Shown here: piece by piece, positions 32,984 through 41,572 of the stretch | How positions within the stretch are numbered: the stretch's first letter is position 1 | Layout of the letters: each line of letters starts with the position of its first letter | IMG/VR virus record: IMGVR_UViG_3300040801_000306 | Span: 1-48,621 of that record | Direction: 5' to 3' (one strand) | DNA: 48,621 nt | DNA from: a virus | Notes under the pieces: generated by a model | The model's database searches: none | Told to the model about the DNA's origin: nothing | Seen by the model: the letters and a program-made list of their open reading frames with translations, nothing else | Program-made: the position numbers and the translations under genes

Positions 32984-33928
32984 ATGGCAATTGTTGTTGG
33001 TGTTATTAACTCGAAAGGTCGACTGGTTCATGGTCACAGTGGCTCATGCTTCTCTGGTCTGCCCGGTGCATTGGTACAGGTGGTTAATGATCGTGGTATG
33101 AGTGGCTATAAATGTGTTCGACAGTATCTTCATCACAAAGCCCTGAGTAGTGACCTCAAGAAGCGAGAGGCTAATGCTTATCTTACTGGATTTGGCTATG
33201 CCAATGATGACAAGGTTTTTATGCTTGCTTGTCAGTCGGAACAGGACGTTCAGACTACTTTCGAGATGTTTGAGATGATGGGGTTTGATACCCTGATTGA
33301 GAAGTATAACCGAGAGAAGATTATTTCTCAAGGGTATTTCGATTGGAAGCGTGATATTCCTATGCAGGTATTGGTTGGAGTTGGAAGTTACTTCAGGTTC
33401 TACTCTGACTATCCTCATGCCCCAAAGACTTATCGTAAGCTGATAAAGGATGAACTGCCAAAACTTGAAAAAGCTGTTGGCCCTCGTGCTTACAGTCAGC
33501 ACAAAGATCACTATGACAGGGCTTTCAAACGATTTTTCTCAGTCCTAGCAACCTACCTCAGCAGTGATGGTAATGCTAAGAATGAATACAAAATTCACTC
33601 GGTTGGTTGTCATTCACCTTTCGGTCAGAACTTGGTAAAAGGAGAGAAAGCGTTCAAGAGATTGAATCAGTGGAGGAGTAACATGGATAATCTCCCAACT
33701 ATTGTTGAGCTATTGAAGCGTAAGGTTCGTGGAGTCTCTTATCGTGGACGTAACTTCTTTTTCTCAGGGGTTGATGATTCCTATGGGTTCAGTACTGCTT
33801 CCAGTCCTAAGCTAAAGGCTATAGGTATTGTGGAGAACGCTGAGAACTCCTATGCTACAACTAAGTTCAAGTTCATGGAATCTTACAGAGATTCTGATTT
33901 GGCCCCATTCTTGGAGTTGGCACGATGA
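32984..33928 (+). CDS. Unknown protein at the head of the amidoligase cluster
   Basis: A 314-residue protein I do not recognise. It begins MAIVVGVINSKGRLVHGHSG and appears soluble and mixed alpha-beta, with a Lys/Tyr-rich middle (YDRAFKRFFSVLATYLSSDG). It follows an A/T-rich gap, so it is probably the first gene of a transcription unit. It ends in an ATGA overlap with the COOH-NH2 ligase gene. That coupling suggests it belongs to the same system, as substrate, substrate carrier or regulator. No catalytic motif could be identified. Confidence 0.75.
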   Translation: MAIVVGVINSKGRLVHGHSGSCFSGLPGALVQVVNDRGMSGYKCVRQYLHHKALSSDLKKREANAYLTGFGYANDDKVFMLACQSEQDVQTTFEMFEMMGFDTLIEKYNREKIISQGYFDWKRDIPMQVLVGVGSYFRFYSDYPHAPKTYRKLIKDELPKLEKAVGPRAYSQHKDHYDRAFKRFFSVLATYLSSDGNAKNEYKIHSVGCHSPFGQNLVKGEKAFKRLNQWRSNMDNLPTIVELLKRKVRGVSYRGRNFFFSGVDDSYGFSTASSPKLKAIGIVENAENSYATTKFKFMESYRDSDLAPFLELAR

Positions 33929-34695
33929 TTACTCTTGGCACAGATACAGAAGTACAGATTCAGGATAAAACTGGTGACCTTATCTCAGCAGTTGGCCTGA
34001 TTGGTGGCAGTAAGGAGAATCCACGTTGGTTCGATGGGTTCAACATTCAGGAGGACAATACAAACGTAGAGTTTGCTATCAATCCTGTCTCTACTGTCGA
34101 TGAATGGGTGTCACTGATTGAGAGTGCTATGAGCAAGGTCTCTGAGGTTCTCGGTGAGCTTGGCTATACACCTCGTATCGAAGCTACTGGTCATTACTCA
34201 GATGAACAGCTCTCGTCTCCTGAGAGTCGTCTGTTTGGCTGTGACCCAGACTTCTCAGCATACACCCTTGACGAAAACGAACCACCCAACCCAGAACAGG
34301 TAGGGAGTCTTCGTTCTGCTGGTGGTCATATCCATGTAGGAGTTGAAGATGTCAATGTTACAGAGCTTGTCAAATGGATGGATGTTTATCTCGGTTTGCC
34401 TTCTCTTCTCATGGATGATGATCATGTTCGTCGTCAACTTTATGGCAAAGCTGGTGCTCATCGTGTTAAGCCATATGGTGTTGAGTATCGAGCGCTGTCT
34501 AACTTCTGGATTAAAGACCGTAAGTCTATGGTATGGGCATACGAACAGACCATGAAGGCAGTTAAGATGGCTGGTGAATCTACCATCGAACAGCTTCCAG
34601 ACTGGACTCGTATCCCAATGTCAATCGACACCTATGACCGTAACACGGCAGAGGATGTCCTCAACTGGCTGAATAAGGAGGGATACAATGCCTAG
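33925..34695 (+). CDS. COOH-NH2 ligase type 2 (phage amidoligase, glutamine-synthetase fold)
   Basis: A 256-residue ATP-dependent amide-bond-forming enzyme. Family marks are GTDTEVQ (residues 5-11, metal-binding Glu), DNTNVEFAINP (44-54), GCDPDFSAY (105-113), the strong SAGGHIHVG strand (131-139), and YGVEYRALSNFW (184-195) with metal and phosphate ligands Glu187 and Arg189. It matches the phiEco32-type COOH-NH2 ligase family. The family is predicted to join a carboxylate to an amine through an acyl phosphate. The substrate is unknown. It is overlapped by the next gene by eight bases. Confidence 0.85.
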   Translation: MITLGTDTEVQIQDKTGDLISAVGLIGGSKENPRWFDGFNIQEDNTNVEFAINPVSTVDEWVSLIESAMSKVSEVLGELGYTPRIEATGHYSDEQLSSPESRLFGCDPDFSAYTLDENEPPNPEQVGSLRSAGGHIHVGVEDVNVTELVKWMDVYLGLPSLLMDDDHVRRQLYGKAGAHRVKPYGVEYRALSNFWIKDRKSMVWAYEQTMKAVKMAGESTIEQLPDWTRIPMSIDTYDRNTAEDVLNWLNKEGYNA

Positions 34696-35395
34696 AAACA
34701 ATTGGTCTAGTGATGCACCAAATCACTACAACAATACCTTGTGCCTGTTTGAAGATGATCTGTATCAGGTAAATAATGTCCTGTTAAGTTTGGCTCAAGA
34801 GGAGGATACTAATGAGTATGAACGGATGAGAACTATGTCATACCCAGAGGCTCTCCGAACTTTCAGGTATGACATCTCACCCTTTGGTCATCGTAATGGT
34901 GGACGAGTAAGGGATGCATCTTTTGATGACCTTCGATTTGTATTCCCTGAATCTCATCTGGTAAACATCCAGCACAATGGATTTTCTCGGGTAGATTTTG
35001 TATCTCGGTATGTCATGAAGCAATATCGTAGAGGTATGCGTCCTGATACACTACAGACCATCACCTGTAATCGTCCACTAGCTAACAAGCTACAGCAGAA
35101 CCCTACCACAATGGGGTGTCCATCAGAGGCTGTGATCAGGGAGTTCTTCTTGTCTCAATTCTATACAGTTGAGCAGGCATTAACTCTACTTGATAATCAG
35201 CCCGGAACTGTTGCTATCAGTGACTCGATCTGGTTGGGTACATCAGCCAAACCTGATGAGATATTGGTAGGCTATCAGCAGTATGCAGTAGGGACTCTAA
35301 ATGCAGGGGCTTCAACAGTAGCTCTTGCTGAGGAGGCTGGTGAGCTTCGTCAACACATTCAAGAGGAGACTGAGTTCAATGTCACTATCGCTTAG
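34688..35395 (+). CDS. Unknown protein between the two amidoligases
   Basis: A 235-residue protein without recognised domain. The order is a short polar N-terminus, a helix (YERMRTMSYPEALRTFRYDI), a central segment with SHLVNIQHNGFSRVDFVSRYV, and an acidic C-terminal helix (ALAEEAGELRQHIQEETEF). It overlaps the ligase genes on both sides (8 and 17 bases), the tightest coupling in the cluster, so a stoichiometric partner or the peptide target of the ligases is plausible. This is inference from arrangement. Confidence 0.75.
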   Translation: MPRNNWSSDAPNHYNNTLCLFEDDLYQVNNVLLSLAQEEDTNEYERMRTMSYPEALRTFRYDISPFGHRNGGRVRDASFDDLRFVFPESHLVNIQHNGFSRVDFVSRYVMKQYRRGMRPDTLQTITCNRPLANKLQQNPTTMGCPSEAVIREFFLSQFYTVEQALTLLDNQPGTVAISDSIWLGTSAKPDEILVGYQQYAVGTLNAGASTVALAEEAGELRQHIQEETEFNVTIA

Positions 35396-36359
35396 TGAAG
35401 TAATCGGCTTTAAGAAAGAAGTCAGGTCAGCACCTATTGACCCTAACCTACCACTTCAAGATGAATATATTGGGGTTGAGGTTGAGGTTGAGGGTGCTGC
35501 ATATATCAGCGTCAGTCAGACTTATTGGAAGACGGTTCGGGATGGCAGTCTAAGAGATGAGGGTAAGGAGTTTGTATTCAAAGAACCTCTCTTCAATGGT
35601 GATATCGGTGCTGCTCTTGATGAATTGCAGGAAGCTTTCGATCAACATGCTCCCCGTCTATCTGATCGTTGTAGTGTCCATGTACATATTAACGTATCGA
35701 ACATGAGTACTGTACAGCTTCACCGTATGCTGCTCTTATATCTGATCTTTGAGCGTACCATTGTACGTTATCATTCAGATCGTGAAGATAATATCTTTGC
35801 GGTTCCATTCTATAAAGCTCCGTTCTATGTTCATCAGATTGATGCGCTGTATCGTGAAGATTACGATGACATAGCTGACCTGTTCTCGAACATGAACAAG
35901 TATCAGGCTCTCAACCTGAGAACTGTACGTGAGTATGGTAGCCTTGAGTTCCGACATATGGGAGGTACTGCTGACACTCAGGCTATCTATGAGTGGATTA
36001 AGATCATCATGATGCTGAAGAAGTATGTGATGGAGAACGACTTCAACCCGACTGCCCTACTGCATAATATGTCAGGCATGGGGCCGGAGAACTTCCTCAT
36101 TGATGTGTTTGGTCGTGAGTTGTCAGAGGTCTTGACTAATGAGCACGTTGAACGTGACATCATCAAGGGTGTACGTTTAGCCCAGCTTAGTTCAATCAAT
36201 ACAGACCTAGCAGGAGCAAGCACTCGGTTACTACGTCGTAGGTTTACTACTGGTGTTCTTGAGCGTATTAATCGTGCTATTGGCATAGACGAACCAATTC
36301 GTAATGAGTTTGAAGGTATCAATTTTGATGTGTATGGCCCAGTAGAAGGAGATTTGTAG
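35379..36359 (+). CDS. Amidoligase (Amidoligase_2 type)
   Basis: A 326-residue second glutamine-synthetase-fold ligase. The frame opens at 35325 but the ATG at 35379, with GAGGAG nine bases upstream, is preferred. Family marks: GVEVEVEG (32-39), WKTVRDGSLRD plus GKEFVF (50-67), DRCSVHVHINVSNM (96-109), and ALNLRTVREYGSLEFRHMGG (177-196) with the Glu and Arg expected for metal and phosphate contacts. It should activate a carboxylate with ATP and couple it to an amine, a different substrate step from the first ligase. The GATase gene begins one base after its stop. Confidence 0.85.
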   Translation: MSLSLSEVIGFKKEVRSAPIDPNLPLQDEYIGVEVEVEGAAYISVSQTYWKTVRDGSLRDEGKEFVFKEPLFNGDIGAALDELQEAFDQHAPRLSDRCSVHVHINVSNMSTVQLHRMLLLYLIFERTIVRYHSDREDNIFAVPFYKAPFYVHQIDALYREDYDDIADLFSNMNKYQALNLRTVREYGSLEFRHMGGTADTQAIYEWIKIIMMLKKYVMENDFNPTALLHNMSGMGPENFLIDVFGRELSEVLTNEHVERDIIKGVRLAQLSSINTDLAGASTRLLRRRFTTGVLERINRAIGIDEPIRNEFEGINFDVYGPVEGDL

Positions 36360-36360
36360 T

Positions 36361-37773
36361 ATGTGTGGTATTGTAACATTAATGAGTAGTGCGAAGACTC
36401 GTATATCTATTGATCATAAGAAGTTTCTTATGCAAGGACTAATGATTGATACTTTACGAGGCGATCATTCAACAGGTCTGGCTTTTGTGGACAAGGATGG
36501 TATTGCTGAGACGTACAAGAAAGCTGTACCCGGCTATGACTTTGTTCACTTGAAGACTCCCTCCCGAGTAATCAATAACATTACTGACTTTAATTATATC
36601 ATTGGTCACAATCGTTATGCTACGAAGGGTGCAATCAACTCCCTTAATGCTCACCCATTCCAGCATGGTGCTATCACTGGTGTCCATAATGGTAGTCTGC
36701 GTGAGTATCATAGTCTTGCACCACAGCAGAACTTCGCCACTGACTCAGAGCATGTGATATGGGCTTTGAATCAGGCTGATGATGTTGGTGACGTAATCAA
36801 GAAACTTAAGGGTGCCTTTACTCTGGTATGGCATGATGAACAGGACAATACGATTCATATGATTCGTAATGAAGATCGTCCCTTTCATCTTGCATACATG
36901 GAGAAAGAGGACACAATACTTGGTATCTCTGAGGTTGAGATGTTGAACCTCCTCATTGCTCGTAACAAGATCAAGATAGAGAAGATCGTTGAGCTACCTG
37001 TAGGTGAAGAGTGGGTATTCAGTCAAGATGATCTGAAGAACCCGGCCAAGATTGAAAGGGAGTTCTGGACACCCCCAAAGTTCGACAGCTCCTCACAGCG
37101 ACGAGGGGCGGGATCAGGAAGTTATACAAGTCCTTCTCAGAAGGTACACCCACCAGCAGACTCAAGGCAGAAAAGCGATTGGGAACGTCAGGTAGACGCG
37201 GAACTAAGGATTCTAGGTCTAAAGCGAGACGAGGAAGTTGAGTTCATCATTCAGGATTATAGCATCTATCCGGGTACTGGTAATGGCGGATATATGAAGT
37301 ATGGTGAACTGACAGGATACATGGTCGATGCTCCTTACATGGAGGTTCAAGTAACTGGTCTTGGTGAAGAGACATATAATCGACTTACTGGCTGGAGTGC
37401 TAAGTCACGAGTCATCCGAGCTATTCGTAGTGGTCGTAAGCAACGTATTGTTCTTACAGCTAAGGATATAGACAACGTATCGGAGGAGGAAGATATCCCT
37501 TTTGATCAAATTGCTAAAGCCAACAAAGTAGAAAAGGAGAAGGAGGAGACTGATGGCAATGTAAAAAAGTCTGTAACGGGTGGGCACAACGTCCTGTACC
37601 TAGACTCTTCAGGCAGGTGCTACACTAAGAAACAGGCAGTGGAGCTTCTAAAACATGGGTGTGGTATGTGTAGTAGAGACCTTGAACCGTCAGAAATGAC
37701 TAGCCTTTCTTGGGCAGGTGATTCACCAATCTGTCCTGAGTGTGCTGAACAAATGGAAAAACTTGACAAATAG
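36361..37773 (+). CDS. Class II glutamine amidotransferase with C-terminal zinc finger
   Basis: A 470-residue protein. The N-terminal Ntn-hydrolase domain starts MCGIV, so Cys2 becomes the nucleophile after Met removal. RGDHSTG (33-39), GHNRYATKG (82-90, Arg85), HNGSL (109-113, Asn110) and TDSE (127-130, Asp128) are the glutamine-binding and oxyanion residues. A long middle region follows, then a four-cysteine finger (Cys434, 437, 458, 461). There is no synthase or isomerase domain as in GlmS or PurF, so ammonia or a glutamyl group is presumably passed to the neighbouring ligases. Confidence 0.9.
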   Translation: MCGIVTLMSSAKTRISIDHKKFLMQGLMIDTLRGDHSTGLAFVDKDGIAETYKKAVPGYDFVHLKTPSRVINNITDFNYIIGHNRYATKGAINSLNAHPFQHGAITGVHNGSLREYHSLAPQQNFATDSEHVIWALNQADDVGDVIKKLKGAFTLVWHDEQDNTIHMIRNEDRPFHLAYMEKEDTILGISEVEMLNLLIARNKIKIEKIVELPVGEEWVFSQDDLKNPAKIEREFWTPPKFDSSSQRRGAGSGSYTSPSQKVHPPADSRQKSDWERQVDAELRILGLKRDEEVEFIIQDYSIYPGTGNGGYMKYGELTGYMVDAPYMEVQVTGLGEETYNRLTGWSAKSRVIRAIRSGRKQRIVLTAKDIDNVSEEEDIPFDQIAKANKVEKEKEETDGNVKKSVTGGHNVLYLDSSGRCYTKKQAVELLKHGCGMCSRDLEPSEMTSLSWAGDSPICPECAEQMEKLDK

Positions 37774-37784
37774 GAGTATTAAAA

Positions 37785-38741
37785 ATGCGTGTTGTATTTT
37801 CCCCATATAAAGGTGGTTTAGGTGGTTTGCGTAGGCTTCGTGCTGAACTTAATGCTCAAGGTGTACGTACCAAGGTACTGAAACCAGCGAAATCTCAGCA
37901 TGTGCATCAGGATGGTGATGTGTATATGAACTGGGGGAACTCTAGACCCCCACTTAATGGTAGTATTCCATCGGCTTTACAGATCAATCGTTCTGAATCT
38001 ATTAGTTATGTAACTAATAAATCTTCAGCCTTCGATCACTTTCACGCAAACAGTGTACCAATCCCTGATTTTTATCGTCAGGTAATTACTTGTGTTTCTG
38101 AGAATAACCTACATACTGGAGATAACCAAGATAAGGTGTTTGTTCTTCGACACAAACTGACTGGTCACAGTGCTGAAGGTGTTGAGATTATTAATGGCTC
38201 TGAACTGTGGCAACGTCATCGTGAGTTTGAGAATGTACGTCTCGTTACAGATTATATTCCTAAGAAGCATGAGTATCGTCTGCATGTCTTTCGTGGCAAA
38301 GTACTGTTAATACAACAGAAGAAGCGTCGTACAGATGTACCTGATGAAGATGTAGATTGGAAGATACGTAACTATGACAATGGCTTCATCTACGCCATTG
38401 ACGATATTGTTACTCCTGATCAAAAGGTAATAGACGCTGCTATAAGTGCCTGTAATGCTGTTGCTCTTGATTATGGTGCAGTAGATGTCATCTGGAATCA
38501 GAAACGTGAGAAGGCTTATGTCTTGGAGATTAATACTGCACCGGGAATTGTGAGTGATACCTTAGCGGGAGCCTTAGCTTCAGCCATTGTATCACGAGCA
38601 ACCGTACTTGATAGCCATATGAGTTCGAGTATGCATAGCAAGATCAGGCAGCATCAAGTAGCTAGGGCTGCAAGTGCAACAAGACCTACAACACCAAGGT
38701 ATACTACAAGACCTACTACGGGGTATCGTATCCAACGATAA
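37785..38741 (+). CDS. ATP-grasp ligase (RimK-like)
   Basis: A 318-residue ATP-grasp enzyme. Visible are the glycine-rich ATP loop HKLTGHSAEGVEI (about 123-135), the conserved KHEYRLHVFRG strand (161-171) and the metal-binding end YVLEINTAPG (245-254; Glu248, Asn250) preceded by AVDVIW. This layout is that of RimK-like ligases, which add amino acids to peptides or proteins through an acyl phosphate. The C-terminal 50 residues are Arg/Thr-rich and likely disordered. It follows the GATase by 11 bases. Confidence 0.88.
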   Translation: MRVVFSPYKGGLGGLRRLRAELNAQGVRTKVLKPAKSQHVHQDGDVYMNWGNSRPPLNGSIPSALQINRSESISYVTNKSSAFDHFHANSVPIPDFYRQVITCVSENNLHTGDNQDKVFVLRHKLTGHSAEGVEIINGSELWQRHREFENVRLVTDYIPKKHEYRLHVFRGKVLLIQQKKRRTDVPDEDVDWKIRNYDNGFIYAIDDIVTPDQKVIDAAISACNAVALDYGAVDVIWNQKREKAYVLEINTAPGIVSDTLAGALASAIVSRATVLDSHMSSSMHSKIRQHQVARAASATRPTTPRYTTRPTTGYRIQR

Positions 38742-38750
38742 GGAGATATC

Positions 38751-39161
38751 ATGGTAACATTGAAAACAAAGGTAGCTGTGTATGGCAGTCTACGGAGGGA
38801 CTTCCATAACCACAGAATCATTGAGCATTCAAAATTCTTGGGTATGACACGAACAGACCCAGAGTATACAATGCTCTCACTTGGTTCCTTCCCAGCAGTA
38901 ATTGAGGGAGGGGATACCTCAATCCTTGTTGAGATATACGAGGTTGACCCTGAAACATTCGCCAGTCTGGATATCCTTGAAGGGTACTCACCTGAAAAGA
39001 AAAGTGCATTCTACTCACGTAAGTTGGTAGAGTTCCCAGAGTTTGGGGCTTGTTGGATGTACTATATTGATGGTGGTGCTGAAGGATTCTCTAATACTCG
39101 TGTACCTTCAGGTGATTGGGGTACACATAAGCAAGAGGTAAGATATGGCATCAGGAAATGA
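38751..39161 (+). CDS. Gamma-glutamylcyclotransferase-like (AIG2/GGCT fold) protein
   Basis: A 136-residue protein with the cyclotransferase signature VAVYGSLRR (8-16), the internal GSFPAVIEGG (45-54), and LDILEGY (73-79), whose Glu77 matches the catalytic acid/base of the family. Such enzymes release 5-oxoproline from gamma-glutamyl amides. In a ligase cluster it may trim, edit or recycle gamma-glutamyl products. It overlaps the primase-helicase start by 17 bases, linking the cluster to the replication genes. Confidence 0.82.
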   Translation: MVTLKTKVAVYGSLRRDFHNHRIIEHSKFLGMTRTDPEYTMLSLGSFPAVIEGGDTSILVEIYEVDPETFASLDILEGYSPEKKSAFYSRKLVEFPEFGACWMYYIDGGAEGFSNTRVPSGDWGTHKQEVRYGIRK

Positions 39162-40863
39162 TGATAGTAGTAAAGCCATTGCATACATGCTCCCCTGCAC
39201 TCAGAAAGATTGCGGTAGTTCTGATGCAGTAGTAGCATATGATGATGGTCATCACCACTGTTTCTCATGTGGTAAACACTATCCAGCCGGAGTCTATGAA
39301 GGAGGTGAACCTGTAGTGGAAAAAGCTGTACCCAAGGTAGAGGCCAGCCACACCATAGGTTTGTCAGACGTATCCAAGCTTAAGTCCTCAGCTCTAATCA
39401 CTCGTGGAATTGATGCTGATATTGCAGAAAAATATGGGGTTAAGGTTGAGTTCGATACTACTAATGGTCAGCCATTGAAGTATTACCTACCGTATTACCG
39501 AGATGGTGATCTGACAGGCTACAAGGTGCGTCCTGTTGACCGTAAGGAGTTCTTTGCTATCGGTAGTACACGACAGCCTGAACTGTTTGGTCAGCAACTA
39601 GCAGGAGATGGGGGTAGACTCCTGATCATCACAGAAGGCGAGTTCGATGCTATGGCATCCGCCCAAATGCTGAAAAGTGCTGGGAAAAATTATAAGGTTG
39701 TTAGTCTACCACAAGGGGCGAACTGTAATGCCTTGCGTAATCACCTTGAGTGGTTGGAAAAGTTTGATACCATTGTACTGAACTTTGACAATGACAAGAA
39801 AGGTAAGGAAGCTCGTGACGAAGCTGCGGAACTTTTTACTCCCGGCAAGGTCAAATTTATGGAGCTACCTGAGAAGTTCAAAGATGCTAATGAGATGCTA
39901 CAGGCTGGTGGTAAACCTGCCCAGTATCTACAGGCTATCTTTAACGCAAAGGTCTACCGTCCTGATGGTGTAGTGAGTCTGGCTGATGCATGGGATACTA
40001 TGTTTGAGTCGGACAGTCAGGAGTCTCTACCTTATCCGTGGGCTGGCTTGAATGAGCTAACCTATGGTATCCGTAAGCGAGAGATTGTAACCCTAACCTC
40101 TGGCTCTGGTATGGGTAAGTCAGCAGTAACTCGTGAGCTTTCACACTGGCTGCTCAAGCAGACTGAGGATAACATAGGGGTACTGGCCCTTGAAGAGTCT
40201 GTTAGTAGGACAGCGTGGGGTATTGTATCAGTTGAAGCAAACCTCCCACTATCAATCCGAGAGGAACGTAAAGGTGTTGGAACTGAGGACGTTAAGAAGT
40301 GGTTCGATGCTACTCTGGGAACGGGTCGTATCTTCACCCTTGACCACTTTGGTTCGACCTCTGAGGATTCTCTTCTCAGCCGGGTAAGGTATATGATAAA
40401 GGGGCTTGGCTGTCAATGGGTCATCCTTGATCATCTATCTATTGTAGTCTCAGCTATGGACGAAGGTGGTGATGAACGTCGCACCATCGACTCGATCATG
40501 ACCAAGCTACGACAGTTGGTAGAGGAGACAGGGGCAGGGCTTATCCTCGTAAGTCACCTGAAGCGTACCTCAGGAGATAAGGGCCATGAGCAAGGGCATG
40601 AGGTCAGCTTAGCCCATCTCAGGGGCTCACAGGCCATAGCACAGCTCTCTGATATGGTCATTGCGCTGGAACGTAACCAGCAGGCAACTAACAAGAAGGA
40701 GGCCAACCTGACTAAGATCAGGGTACTGAAGAATAGGTATGCTGGATTGTTGGGTATCGCTACCCATTTGTTTTATAACCGTGATACAGGACGACTTGAG
40801 GAGGTTGAAGATGTGGATGAATTTCTTGGCATTGCTCCAGAAGAAACAGAGGGGAACTTCTAA
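39145..40863 (+). CDS. DNA primase-helicase (T7 gp4-like)
   Basis: A 572-residue replicative protein that should both prime and unwind. The N-terminal zinc motif is Cys18, Cys23, Cys39, Cys42. The TOPRIM core shows LLIITEGEFDAMA and IVLNFDNDKKG. The DnaB-type helicase has Walker A GSGMGKS (320-326), VLALEES (H1a), WVILDHLSIV (Walker B region), LVSHLKR and a GSQAIAQLSDMVIALERNQ motif. The length is as in T7 gp4 (566). The stop overlaps the next gene by one base. Confidence 0.93.
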   Translation: MASGNDDSSKAIAYMLPCTQKDCGSSDAVVAYDDGHHHCFSCGKHYPAGVYEGGEPVVEKAVPKVEASHTIGLSDVSKLKSSALITRGIDADIAEKYGVKVEFDTTNGQPLKYYLPYYRDGDLTGYKVRPVDRKEFFAIGSTRQPELFGQQLAGDGGRLLIITEGEFDAMASAQMLKSAGKNYKVVSLPQGANCNALRNHLEWLEKFDTIVLNFDNDKKGKEARDEAAELFTPGKVKFMELPEKFKDANEMLQAGGKPAQYLQAIFNAKVYRPDGVVSLADAWDTMFESDSQESLPYPWAGLNELTYGIRKREIVTLTSGSGMGKSAVTRELSHWLLKQTEDNIGVLALEESVSRTAWGIVSVEANLPLSIREERKGVGTEDVKKWFDATLGTGRIFTLDHFGSTSEDSLLSRVRYMIKGLGCQWVILDHLSIVVSAMDEGGDERRTIDSIMTKLRQLVEETGAGLILVSHLKRTSGDKGHEQGHEVSLAHLRGSQAIAQLSDMVIALERNQQATNKKEANLTKIRVLKNRYAGLLGIATHLFYNRDTGRLEEVEDVDEFLGIAPEETEGNF

Positions 40864-41297
40864 TGAAATGGATAGCATTATTACTGGCTCTATTCAGTAC
40901 GACAGCGGTTGCTGAGCATAGGTTAGACATTACGCTTGGCTCGTATCATTTTAGTGAGAAGCAGGAGGGCGAATGGAATGAAGTCAACCCCGGACTTATC
41001 TACACCTACTCGCCAGCAGAAGGAATCGGCTTCAGTGTGGGACGGTATCGTAATAGCTTCAGCAACTATAGCAATCTTGCTGGGCTGCGTTTGGAGCTAC
41101 CTGATTATCGTAGTCATACCTTCGGTATTCTTCTAGGTGGGGTTACAGGTTATCAGTTTGATATGAATGGGGCTCCGGCCCCTGTATCTCCTCTGGCAGC
41201 ACCTTACGTTACTCTGTACCAACGAGTCAACGTATCACTTCAATATGCTGGTAGGGAATCCTCTGTTGGTATATCAGCAAGACTAGGAGAATGGTAA
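40863..41297 (+). CDS. Exported protein with beta-barrel character
   Basis: A 144-residue product with a clear signal peptide: MKWIALLLALFSTTAVA, cleavage expected after Ala17 (AVA-EH). The mature part has alternating hydrophobic/polar strands (HRLDITLGSYHF, GLIYTYSPAEGIGFSVGRYR, TFGILLGGVTGYQF, VTLYQRVNVSLQYAG) resembling a small outer-membrane barrel and ends in ...RLGEW. It sits between primase-helicase and polymerase genes, an unusual place for an exported protein. Modification of the host surface or exclusion of other phages is a reasonable guess. Confidence 0.72.
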   Translation: MKWIALLLALFSTTAVAEHRLDITLGSYHFSEKQEGEWNEVNPGLIYTYSPAEGIGFSVGRYRNSFSNYSNLAGLRLELPDYRSHTFGILLGGVTGYQFDMNGAPAPVSPLAAPYVTLYQRVNVSLQYAGRESSVGISARLGEW

Positions 41298-41563
41298 TGA
41301 GTCTTAAATTTAACAGTTCACAGAAGGCTAAAGGCAATGTCATTGATTGGAATCAGGGAGAAGATCAGGAACTTTCCTTCGGTAAGTGGGAGGGCAGTAC
41401 TCTACAGTGGGTATCTGTTTACCATCCTTATTATTTCCTTTGGATGTGTCGTGTGGGAATTGTTATTAACTGTCCTGCGGAAGTACAGGCTGCCATAGAG
41501 GATAGTCTTGATGAGGAATACTGGGACAATCTTCGAGATGTAACAGTAGCCGACATCTACTAA
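41297..41563 (+). CDS. Hypothetical small acidic protein
   Basis: An 88-residue protein, MSLKFNSSQKAKGNVIDWNQ onward. The open frame has an earlier ATG at 41291, but the AGGAG at 41285-41289 spaces correctly to 41297. It is rich in Trp, Tyr and acidic residues. No family was recognised. Confidence 0.6.
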   Translation: MSLKFNSSQKAKGNVIDWNQGEDQELSFGKWEGSTLQWVSVYHPYYFLWMCRVGIVINCPAEVQAAIEDSLDEEYWDNLRDVTVADIY

Positions 41564-41572
41564 GGAGATAGG

